This document shows, piece after piece, positions 20,631-26,833 of a stretch of 26,833 bases of DNA. The notes beneath the pieces were generated by a model. The model made no database searches. It was not told the DNA's origin and worked only from the letters and a program-made list of their open reading frames with translations. Made by a program: the position numbers and the translations under genes. Positions within the stretch are counted from its first letter, which is position 1. Every line of letters starts with the position of its first letter. This stretch comes from an uncultured Holdemanella sp. (GTDB lineage Bacteria; Bacillota_I; Bacilli_A; Erysipelotrichales; Erysipelotrichaceae): assembly GCA_900754615.1 (NCBI GenBank), contig CAAEDN010000064.1, positions 1-26,833 on the forward strand, read 5' to 3'.

Positions 20631-21938
20631 ATGGCAAAACTAACTAGAGACCAGAGAAATTTTAAATTTGAAACTTTACAATTGCATGTTGGACAAGAAC
20701 AGGCAGATCCGTCTACGGATGCTCGTGCAGTCCCTATATATCAGACATCATCTTATGTTTTTAAAAACTGTGATCATGCAGCTGCACGTTTTGGATTGAG
20801 CGATGCAGGAAATATTTATGGTCGTTTAACTAATCCAACTGAAGATGTATTTGAAAAACGTGTTGCGGCTCTTGAAGGAGGGGTAGCCGCTTTGGCTGTT
20901 GCTTCTGGTGCTGCTGCAGTTACATATACAGTTTTGAACTTAGCTCAAAATGGAGATAATATTGTTTCGGCTAAAAACATTTATGGTGGTTCATTCAACT
21001 TGTTTGAACATACTTTACCTCAATATGGTATTCAAACGACTTTTGTTAATATTTTTAATGAAGAAGAAGTTGAAAGTGCGATTGATGAAAATACAAAAGC
21101 TTTGTATATAGAAACATTAGGAAATCCGAATTCAGATGTTGTAGATATTGAATCAATAGCGAAGATTGCACACAAGCACAAAATTCCATTAGTAGTAGAT
21201 AATACATTCGCAACACCATATTTAGTAAGACCTATCGAATACGGAGCAGATATTGTTGTTCACTCTGCAACAAAATTTATTGGTGGACACGGAACAAGCA
21301 TTGGTGGTGTAATTGTTGATGGAGGAAAATTTGATTGGGAAGCGAGTGGAAAGTTTGACTCATTAACAAAACCTAATCCTAGCTACCATGGGATTAGTTT
21401 TACACAAGCATGTGGTCCAGCTGCTTTTGTAACGAAAGTGCGTGCAATCTTATTAAGAGACACAGGAGCTACATTGTCTCCTTTCCATGCATTTTTATTC
21501 TTACAAGGATTAGAAACATTATCGTTGCGTGTAGAGCGCCATACATATAATGCTTTAAAGGTAGTTGAATATTTAAATAATCACCCTCAAGTAGAAAGCG
21601 TATCTCATCCTAGTGTATCTACAGATCCAAAACAACAAGAATTGTATAAAAAGTATTTTCCTAATGGTGGAGGATCTATCTTTACATTTGATATTAAGGG
21701 AGATGCACAAAAAGCTAAGGATTTCATTGATAATCTAGAGTTATTCTCATTGTTAGCTAATGTAGCGGATGTTAAATCTTTAGTCATCCACCCAGCAACA
21801 ACAACACATTCTCAATGTACTAAGGAAGAATTACTAGATCAGGGTATTCGTCCAAATACAATTCGTTTGAGCATTGGCTGTGAAAACATAGATGATATTA
21901 TTCAAGATTTAGATGAAGCGTTTAAGGCAGTTGTATAA
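20631..21938 (+). CDS. metY: O-acetylhomoserine sulfhydrylase (O-acetylhomoserine aminocarboxypropyltransferase)
   Basis: A 435-residue PLP enzyme of the Cys/Met metabolism family, at the 420-440 length typical of MetY rather than the 380 of MetB or MetC. The Schiff-base Lys is K215 in VVHSATKFIGGHG; D190 (VVDNTFATPYL) binds the pyridine nitrogen; YGRLTNPTEDVFE (63-75) and ASGAAAV mark the phosphate-binding region. It makes homocysteine from O-acetylhomoserine and sulfide, and may also act on related substrates. Start at ATG 20631 behind AAGGAG (20617-20622); a TTG at 20625 is in frame but too close to that site. The regulator upstream is probably the LysR protein. Confidence 0.9.
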   Translation: MAKLTRDQRNFKFETLQLHVGQEQADPSTDARAVPIYQTSSYVFKNCDHAAARFGLSDAGNIYGRLTNPTEDVFEKRVAALEGGVAALAVASGAAAVTYTVLNLAQNGDNIVSAKNIYGGSFNLFEHTLPQYGIQTTFVNIFNEEEVESAIDENTKALYIETLGNPNSDVVDIESIAKIAHKHKIPLVVDNTFATPYLVRPIEYGADIVVHSATKFIGGHGTSIGGVIVDGGKFDWEASGKFDSLTKPNPSYHGISFTQACGPAAFVTKVRAILLRDTGATLSPFHAFLFLQGLETLSLRVERHTYNALKVVEYLNNHPQVESVSHPSVSTDPKQQELYKKYFPNGGGSIFTFDIKGDAQKAKDFIDNLELFSLLANVADVKSLVIHPATTTHSQCTKEELLDQGIRPNTIRLSIGCENIDDIIQDLDEAFKAVV

Positions 21939-21940
21939 TT

Positions 21941-21968
21941 AAAAAAGTCAGAAATTCTGACTTTTTTT
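21941..21968. terminator. Bidirectional terminator between metY and the aldolase gene
   Basis: Stem AAAAGTCAGA/TCTGACTTTT (core GTCAGA-AAT-TCTGAC, 21947-21961) with A and T runs on both sides. It serves metY on the plus strand and the convergent deoC-like gene on the minus strand. Confidence 0.85.
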
Positions 21969-21977
21969 GTTGAAATA

Positions 21978-22697
21978 TTATTTTTTCAAGTCTAAGACAA
22001 CTGGAACCGAACGATATCCAACGCCCATACGATCGATGCCCATATCAATCAATTGTAAAAAATGCTCGCGTGTACGAATGCAGCCGCTGCCCTTAACTTG
22101 ACATTTATCTTTAACTTCTTCTTGCATAATTTTAATGATTTCTGGTGTCGCGCCATGTGATTCAAATCCAGTTAAGAATCCTGTTGATGTCTTTACAAAG
22201 TCAGCATTTGCATCCATTGCACAATGACATGCTTTTCTCACTTCTTCTTCAGTTAATGCATCGGTTTCAAAAATAACTTTTACAGGAACATTTTTTTCGT
22301 GACATACATCAACAACTGCTTTAATATCTGCGGTAACTTCATCATATAATCCAGCACGGATTTTACCGAAATTTGATACAATATCTAATTCGCTGATAAC
22401 ATCTGCATATTTATTAACTAAAATTTTTGCCTGTGCAACTTTTGATTCTGTAGAACTTGTTCCAAATGGAAAGTCACAAACTGGACATAATTTAGTTTTA
22501 CTTCCTTCAACATATGGCTTACAAAGTTCCATATATCCAGGGTTGATACAGATTGAAGCGCAACCAAGCTGCACACCATCCTTAGTAAGTTCAATAATTT
22601 GTTCTGGTGTAAATTCTGGCTTTAATACGGAGTAGTCAATATAACTGGCTAGTTCCTGTGTAGTCATTTCTTCGGCTTTTTTTTCTGGATGTTTCAT
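21978..22697 (-). CDS. DeoC/LacD-type class I aldolase, DeoC-like
   Basis: A 239-residue TIM-barrel aldolase of the DeoC family. The catalytic residues of deoxyribose-phosphate aldolase are present at matching positions: D105 (ELDIVSNFG), Schiff-base K169 (DFVKTSTGF) and K202 (VKGSGCIRT), equivalent to D102, K167 and K201 of E. coli DeoC. Two departures are visible. IDYSVLKP replaces the common IDHTLLKP near the N-terminus. GVGYRSVP (225-232) stands where E. coli has GASSLL, whose two Ser help hold the substrate phosphate. There is no C-terminal Tyr tail. It may therefore act on a substrate other than deoxyribose 5-phosphate. It is divergent from deoR and the GRE gene and probably controlled with them. 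Confidence 0.82.
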   Translation of the reverse strand: MKHPEKKAEEMTTQELASYIDYSVLKPEFTPEQIIELTKDGVQLGCASICINPGYMELCKPYVEGSKTKLCPVCDFPFGTSSTESKVAQAKILVNKYADVISELDIVSNFGKIRAGLYDEVTADIKAVVDVCHEKNVPVKVIFETDALTEEEVRKACHCAMDANADFVKTSTGFLTGFESHGATPEIIKIMQEEVKDKCQVKGSGCIRTREHFLQLIDMGIDRMGVGYRSVPVVLDLKK

Positions 22698-22731
22698 ATT
22701 AGATCCTCCTAAATATCCTTTTTACATAAAC

Positions 22732-22760
22732 ATTATATGCTCATATTCTTTCGTTAACAA
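22732..22760 (-). promoter_or_regulatory. Promoter of the DeoC-like gene
   Basis: On the minus strand TTGTTA (22760-22755), 17 bp, TATAAT (22737-22732). The ribosome-binding site AGGAGG follows about 30 bp downstream. The operator-like repeat at 22734-22747 covers the -10. Confidence 0.65.
22734..22747. promoter_or_regulatory. Operator-like repeat 1 (at the aldolase promoter)
   Basis: TATATGCTCATATT, containing TGCTCATAT (22738-22746), which recurs exactly at 22790-22798. ATATG-CT-CATAT is itself a dyad. Confidence 0.5.
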
Positions 22761-22779
22761 GAATAAAATGAAAATAAAA

Positions 22780-22798
22780 GAGCATATATTGCTCATAT
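22780..22798. promoter_or_regulatory. Operator-like repeat 2 (at the deoR promoter)
   Basis: GAGCA-TATAT-TGCTC (22780-22794) is a dyad, followed by CATAT, which completes a second copy of TGCTCATAT. The copies are 52 bp apart, about five helical turns, which suits a DeoR-type repressor bridging two sites. Confidence 0.55.
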
Positions 22799-22816
22799 GA
22801 ACATTTATGATAAAAT
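22789..22816 (+). promoter_or_regulatory. Promoter of the deoR-GRE operon
   Basis: TTGCTC (22789-22794), 16 bp, TAAAAT (22811-22816) with TG one base upstream (extended -10). The -35 lies inside operator-like repeat 2, suggesting autoregulation. Confidence 0.6.
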
Positions 22817-22837
22817 ATATGTAGTGGAGATGAATAT

Positions 22838-23593
22838 ATGCTAGGAAAAGAAAGAATACTTTATTTATTAGATTGTTTGGAGAAAAATAACATTTTAAAG
22901 GTTAAAGAAATTGCTTCAGAATTAAATATTTCGGAAGCAACAATTCGACGTGATTTATCTGAACTTGAAAAGCAAAACAAGCTAAAAAGAATTCATGGAG
23001 GAGCTGTTAAAATAGATACAAATCAGATTTTATCAGAACAAAGAGAAGTAAGAATGCAAGATCGTTTTCGTATCCATTATGAAGAAAAAAGAAAAATATG
23101 TGATAAGGCTTGTTCGATAGTACAAGAAGGAGAGTGTATTTTTTTGGATGGAGGGACGAGTATTGTTCCTATGATTGATAAACTACAGAATCTTAATATT
23201 CGAATAGTTACACATAATCATTTAATAGTCTCAAAACTAAAGAATCCTAAAGCGCAGATCATTGTAATTGGAGGAGATTATATTTCAAAATATGCGATGA
23301 GTGCAGGTGCTTTAGCCATAAATACATTAAGTCAATTTCAGTTTGATCGCTGCTTCATTGGTTGTGCAGGGGTTGATGTCGATGAAAATTGTTCATACAC
23401 AGCGGAAGCAGAAACTAGAGAAATGAAGAATGTTGCGATGAAAAACGCAAAACATTCCTATTTGTTGATAGATTCAAGTAAAGTAGGAGTCAAAGGCTTT
23501 TGTAAGTTCAAAATGCTTGATTGTTTTGATAAGATATATTGCGATAAAAAAGATAATAATTTAGAATATCCAGATAATTTTGAATGGGTGTAA
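22838..23593 (+). CDS. DeoR family transcriptional regulator
   Basis: A 251-residue DeoR regulator of normal length. The HTH is at about 18-56, with VKEIASELNISEATIRRDLSELE, the DeoR signature. The C-terminal effector domain (about 75-235) is of the ribose-5-phosphate isomerase-like fold, with FLDGGTSI (about 104-111) and FIGCAGVD (about 175-182) as sugar-phosphate contacts. DeoR proteins usually sense a phosphorylated sugar from the pathway they control. It lies 14 nt ahead of the GRE gene and divergent from the aldolase gene, with operator-like repeats at both promoters. ATG at 22838 follows GGAG (22826-22829) at 8 nt. Confidence 0.9.
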   Translation: MLGKERILYLLDCLEKNNILKVKEIASELNISEATIRRDLSELEKQNKLKRIHGGAVKIDTNQILSEQREVRMQDRFRIHYEEKRKICDKACSIVQEGECIFLDGGTSIVPMIDKLQNLNIRIVTHNHLIVSKLKNPKAQIIVIGGDYISKYAMSAGALAINTLSQFQFDRCFIGCAGVDVDENCSYTAEAETREMKNVAMKNAKHSYLLIDSSKVGVKGFCKFKMLDCFDKIYCDKKDNNLEYPDNFEWV

Positions 23594-23607
23594 TTGGAGG
23601 CTAGTTT

Positions 23608-26022
23608 ATGCATGATTTTATAGTATATGAACCAAAAGATATAAACATCGTTCGTTTGAGACATCTGCAAAAACGTATGCAAAATAGAAAGGCGAGTATT
23701 TGTTCACAAAGAGCTGTGTTATATACTGCGTCTTTTAAACAAAGTGAAGGAGAGCCTTATATTTTAAGAAAAGCCAAGGCGTTTGCGTATACACTAAGGA
23801 ATATGGATATTTACATTGAACCAGATTCACTTATTTTTGGAAATCAAGCAAGTCGTAATTTTGCAGCACCAATATTTCCTGAATATTCAATTGATTGGGT
23901 AATTAATGAATTGGACGAATTTGAAAAACGTGAGGGGGATGTATTTTCTATTGATGAAAAGACAAAAAGAGAATTACGTTTAATTGCTCCTTATTGGCAT
24001 GGGCATACACATGAAGATGATGTAAATAGGCATATGATCGATAATATTCTTCTTGCTGAAAAACAAGGTGTTATTCATCGTGGTGGAATTAGTATGAGTG
24101 GTGATGGACACATCGTTCCAGATTATCCTACATTATTGAAGAAAGGTTTTCGGCGAATCATTAATGAAGCTAGAGAAAAAATGAAAGATGGTTCTTTATC
24201 AAAAGAACAAGAATATTTTTATAAATCTGTAATAATAAGTTTAGAAGGAGTTCTTGATTTTTTTAAGCGTTATTCAAAGTTAGCGGATGAAGAAGCAAAA
24301 AAGTGTAATGATTTAATTCGTAAAAAAGAATTGCTAGAAATTGCGGATATGGCAAGTGACATGATGGAACAAGGTGCGCGTAATTTTTATGAGGCGGTTG
24401 AAGTTTCTTATATGGTTCATATGCTTCAAATGATAGAAAGTAATGGGCATTCCTTTTGTTATGGAAGATTTGACCAATATATGTATCCGTATTATAAAAA
24501 GGATCTTAAAGATGGTAAAATCACAAAAGATCAAGCACTCGAAATTATTACACATATGTTTATTATGAATTCTAGTTGTAATAAGGTGCGCCCATATGGT
24601 CACACTAAGTTTTCGCAAGGATATCCATTATACTCAAACCTAGTGGTAGGCGGACTAAAACCAAACGGGGAAGACGGAACTAATGATTTATCTTATTTAT
24701 GTATTGAAGCAATGAATTTAACAGCTCTAGCTGAGCCAAATTTTTCTGCACGTATTCATGCGAAAACCCCAAGAAAGTTTATTGAAGCTTGTGCCAAATT
24801 GATTCGTACAGGGTGTGGAATGCCAAGTATGTTTAATGATGAAGTGGCTTCCAAAGGTTTAGAAGATCTAGGAATAAGTCATGAAGATGCTTTAGATTAT
24901 TGTCCAATCGGCTGTGTTGAGACGGGCGTTCCAGGCAAGTATGGGCATAGAGCAACAGGTATGACATATGTCAATTGGGGAAAAGTGTTGGAAATTCTTT
25001 TACATAATGGGTATGATCCAAATACAAAGATACGTTTGTTGAAAGTATCGGATTCAGAATCGATGCATTCAAATTTTAAAAACTATAATGAATTATGGCA
25101 AACATGGGAGAATTTCTTAAAGTATTATTCAGATTTGTCAGTTGAATGCGATAAGATTTGCGATACGTATTTAGCTAAATATGATGCCTCTCCTTTTGCA
25201 AGTTGTCTAATTCAAAACTCAATGAAATTAGGGAAAACATTAAAAGAAGGTGGATGTAAGTATGATGTGATTAGTCAGTCTAATATTGGTCCTAGTGTTG
25301 TTGGGAATAGTTTGATGTCAATTAAAAAGATGGTTTTTGATGAAAGCAAAATGACATTTGATGAATTGTTAGATGCGATGGATGATAATTGGACGAGTAA
25401 AAAATCCCAGTATATTCGAAAGTTATGTATGAAAACCCCTAAATTTGGAAATGATAATGATGAAGTGGACAATATCGTCAAGGATGTATTTAACTCGTAT
25501 TTAAAATTATTACCAAGTTATAAAACATTAAGAACAGGAAAAGGCCCTGAAGTGAGTTGTTATACGATGTCAACTTCAAATATAACATCATATGTCCCAA
25601 ATGGTTTTGTCGTAGGGGCTACACCAGATGGAAGAATGGCAGGATCACCCTTGAATGAGGGTTGTTCTCCAACACAGGGAACAGATAAAAATGGACCAAC
25701 AGCCGTAATAAATTCGGTTTCTAAGTTGCCTAATGAAAAGGTGGCTGCAGGTCAATTGCTAAATATGCGTTTCTTGCCAGATTCTTTAGAAGGAGAGGAA
25801 CAATTGAATAAATTTATTGACTTTTTAATCGTGTCCCAGAAAAAAGGCGTATATCATAATCAGTTTAATGTAATAAGCACAGAAGTTTTATTGGATGCCA
25901 AAAAGAATCCGGAAAAGTATACGGATTTGATTGTACGAGTAGCTGGTTATTGTGCACAATTTGTTTCTTTGATGCCACAGGCTCAGGATGCAATCATTGC
26001 AAGAACACAAAATGAAATCTAG
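23608..26022 (+). CDS. Glycyl radical enzyme (PFL/dehydratase family), substrate unknown
   Basis: An 804-residue glycyl radical enzyme of normal length. The thiyl Cys is C436 in PIGCVETG, with E438 two residues on; the GCVE form marks dehydratase- and lyase-type GREs, not pyruvate formate-lyase, which has CC. The radical Gly is G780 in VRVAGYCAQF. SNGHSFCYGRFDQY (278-291) holds H281 and S282, and GDGHIVPDY (165-173) holds H168; these look like the glycerol dehydratase H281/S282 and H164. At the place of that enzyme's Asp447, 14 residues after the Cys, there is T450. Members of the PflD/YbiW group act on sugar phosphates such as 1,5-anhydroglucitol 6-phosphate (from memory). No activating enzyme gene is in the window. 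The ribosome-binding site is GGAGG. Confidence 0.88.
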   Translation: MHDFIVYEPKDINIVRLRHLQKRMQNRKASICSQRAVLYTASFKQSEGEPYILRKAKAFAYTLRNMDIYIEPDSLIFGNQASRNFAAPIFPEYSIDWVINELDEFEKREGDVFSIDEKTKRELRLIAPYWHGHTHEDDVNRHMIDNILLAEKQGVIHRGGISMSGDGHIVPDYPTLLKKGFRRIINEAREKMKDGSLSKEQEYFYKSVIISLEGVLDFFKRYSKLADEEAKKCNDLIRKKELLEIADMASDMMEQGARNFYEAVEVSYMVHMLQMIESNGHSFCYGRFDQYMYPYYKKDLKDGKITKDQALEIITHMFIMNSSCNKVRPYGHTKFSQGYPLYSNLVVGGLKPNGEDGTNDLSYLCIEAMNLTALAEPNFSARIHAKTPRKFIEACAKLIRTGCGMPSMFNDEVASKGLEDLGISHEDALDYCPIGCVETGVPGKYGHRATGMTYVNWGKVLEILLHNGYDPNTKIRLLKVSDSESMHSNFKNYNELWQTWENFLKYYSDLSVECDKICDTYLAKYDASPFASCLIQNSMKLGKTLKEGGCKYDVISQSNIGPSVVGNSLMSIKKMVFDESKMTFDELLDAMDDNWTSKKSQYIRKLCMKTPKFGNDNDEVDNIVKDVFNSYLKLLPSYKTLRTGKGPEVSCYTMSTSNITSYVPNGFVVGATPDGRMAGSPLNEGCSPTQGTDKNGPTAVINSVSKLPNEKVAAGQLLNMRFLPDSLEGEEQLNKFIDFLIVSQKKGVYHNQFNVISTEVLLDAKKNPEKYTDLIVRVAGYCAQFVSLMPQAQDAIIARTQNEI

Positions 26023-26043
26023 GGTAAATTCACTCTAGATTTC
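26014..26043 (+). terminator. Hairpin after the GRE gene, weak terminator
   Basis: GAAATCTAG (26014-26022) pairs with CTAGATTTC (26035-26043). The tail is TATTATATATT rather than a T run, so termination is uncertain. Confidence 0.45.
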
Positions 26044-26065
26044 TATTATATATTATTACTTTTTT

Positions 26066-26074
26066 TGATAAAAT
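26066..26074 (+). promoter_or_regulatory. Extended -10 promoter of the YczE-like gene
   Basis: TGATAAAAT is TG, one base, TAAAAT, identical to the extended -10 of the deoR promoter. No clear -35. Confidence 0.45.
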
Positions 26075-26102
26075 GATTTTGTTTAAGAAAGGAAGATAGT
26101 TT

Positions 26103-26744
26103 TTGAGTAAAAAAGGGATTCGATTTTTATTATACTTTGTTGGTCTATTTATATTAGCATTGGGGTTAACTTTGAACACAAAGGCGAATTTAGGAGTGTC
26201 TCCAATTATTTCTATACCCTATAGTATATCGCAGTTAACTAGATATAATTTTGGAGATTTAACTTTTGTGGTATATGCCTTATTTGTCGTGATACAAATA
26301 GTGATTCATGTAAAGTTGAAACAAAATAAGAAAATAGTGTCAGATCTGTTACAGTTGCCATTAAGCTTAGTGTTTACACGTTTATTGAATATATTTTCCG
26401 TATATATTCCAACTTCGCAGAATTTTAAAATCCGTTTTATTGTCTTGGCTTTTGCGATAATTTGTACAGGTATAGAGGCAGCCATGTCATTGAGTATGCA
26501 ACTTGTGCCAAATCCAGGCGATGGTATAGTGCAGGCATTGGGTGAAAGATTCAATAAGAGTTTAGGTTTAACAAAAAATTTATTTGATTGTTTAAATTTA
26601 TGTATTACGTTATGTATAAGTATATTTGTTGCACATAGAATAGTTGGTGTAGGAATAGGAACGGTGATCGCAGTATTAGGAGTAGGGCGAGTGATAGCTT
26701 TATATCATAGTATTTTTGGCTTTAAGATTAAAGATTTGATTTAG
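26103..26744 (+). CDS. YczE/YitT-like integral membrane protein
   Basis: A 213-residue membrane protein with about five hydrophobic spans (near 8-28, 48-68, 78-98, 108-130 and 160-200). The opening GLFILALGLTLNTKANLGVSP and the later NPGDGIVQALGERF are typical of the YczE family, whose biochemical role is not established. It starts with TTG at 26103, behind AGGAAG (26090-26095); there is no ATG nearby, and SKKGIRFLLYF is a natural N-terminus. Its link to the upstream GRE is unclear: the hairpin between them is weak and a separate -10 is visible, so it could be the last gene of that operon or independent. Transport of a pathway substrate is only a guess. Confidence 0.8.
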   Translation: MSKKGIRFLLYFVGLFILALGLTLNTKANLGVSPIISIPYSISQLTRYNFGDLTFVVYALFVVIQIVIHVKLKQNKKIVSDLLQLPLSLVFTRLLNIFSVYIPTSQNFKIRFIVLAFAIICTGIEAAMSLSMQLVPNPGDGIVQALGERFNKSLGLTKNLFDCLNLCITLCISIFVAHRIVGVGIGTVIAVLGVGRVIALYHSIFGFKIKDLI

Positions 26745-26749
26745 AAATG

Positions 26750-26776
26750 AAACTGGTATTTGCCAGTTTTCTTTTA
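26750..26776 (+). terminator. Terminator after the YczE-like gene
   Basis: Stem AAACTGG (26750-26756) with CCAGTTT (26763-26769), followed by TTCTTTT. On the minus strand the stem is followed by CATTTCT, a weaker tail. Confidence 0.75.
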
Positions 26777-26833
26777 AAGCCAGCGATGTAAGCGTATACA
26801 GTAAAAAAGATGAAAAAAACATAAAAAAAACCA
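26774..26833 (-). CDS. Possible C-terminal end of a minus-strand gene, cut by the window edge
   Basis: On the minus strand an open frame enters from the right edge, reads Phe- and Leu-rich residues ending in LHRWL and stops at a TAA (about 26776-26774) just before the hairpin. A second frame, also hydrophobic, runs further to about 26738. Both are short and rich in T, so the reading is uncertain. Confidence 0.2.
   Translation of the reverse strand, partial: WFFLCFFHLFYCIRLHRWL

Noticed and set aside
23608..26022. GRE as pyruvate formate-lyase
   Set aside because: The active site is GCVE with a single Cys instead of the adjacent Cys pair of pyruvate formate-lyase.

Overview
The window is 26.8 kb of AT-rich bacterial chromosome with Firmicutes-type (Bacillota) signals: strong AGGAGG ribosome-binding sites, TTGACA/TATAAT promoters, many extended -10 promoters, hairpin-plus-T terminators, an L10 leader and a purine riboswitch. 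My best guess is a low-GC anaerobe of the Erysipelotrichia type, probably host-associated. That placement is inferred from gene content and style only.

Layout. (1) 1-2050: the 5' part of a tRNA-Glu gene (minus strand), a divergent DegV-family gene and a sugar-1-phosphate nucleotidyltransferase-like gene. (2) 2058-7615: a purine block. A guanine-class riboswitch with a terminator controls an NCS2 xanthine/uracil-type permease. Next come the three subunits of a xanthine-dehydrogenase-family molybdenum hydroxylase (FAD, 2Fe-2S, molybdopterin) and a MocA-like molybdenum cofactor nucleotidyltransferase, all overlapping. (3) 7605-9729: a choline-kinase-like phosphotransferase (minus strand, probably leaderless), then a MerR regulator coupled to a lipoprotein carrying 11-residue tyrosine/aspartate-rich repeats. 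(4) 9740-12129: ribosomal proteins L11-L1 and L10-L7/L12 with their leaders. (5) 12175-15154: a Cof-type HAD phosphatase and an intact IS1634-family insertion sequence flanked by a 49-bp direct repeat that duplicates the -35 region of the next operon. (6) 15136-19601: the str operon rpsL-rpsG-fusA-tuf, with a separate tuf promoter. (7) 19583-21968: a LysR regulator and an O-acetylhomoserine sulfhydrylase-like gene with a dyad in its promoter region. (8) 21978-26776: a DeoC-family aldolase divergent from a DeoR regulator, a glycyl radical enzyme (GRE) and a YczE-like membrane protein.

The most interesting parts are two. The first is the DeoC-like aldolase / DeoR / GRE unit. It has matching operator-like repeats 52 bp apart at the two divergent promoters, key aldolase phosphate-binding residues appear replaced, and the GRE keeps the Cys/Glu/Gly machinery of dehydratase-type enzymes but appears to lack one substrate-binding Asp. 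Together these suggest a radical cleavage followed by retro-aldol cleavage on an unidentified sugar or polyol derivative. The second is the IS1634-type insertion upstream of the essential str operon: its long target duplication left a complete promoter on the operon side. In addition, rpoBC is not between rplL and rpsL, and secE-nusG is not upstream of rplK, so the usual ribosomal/RNA polymerase cluster is split here.
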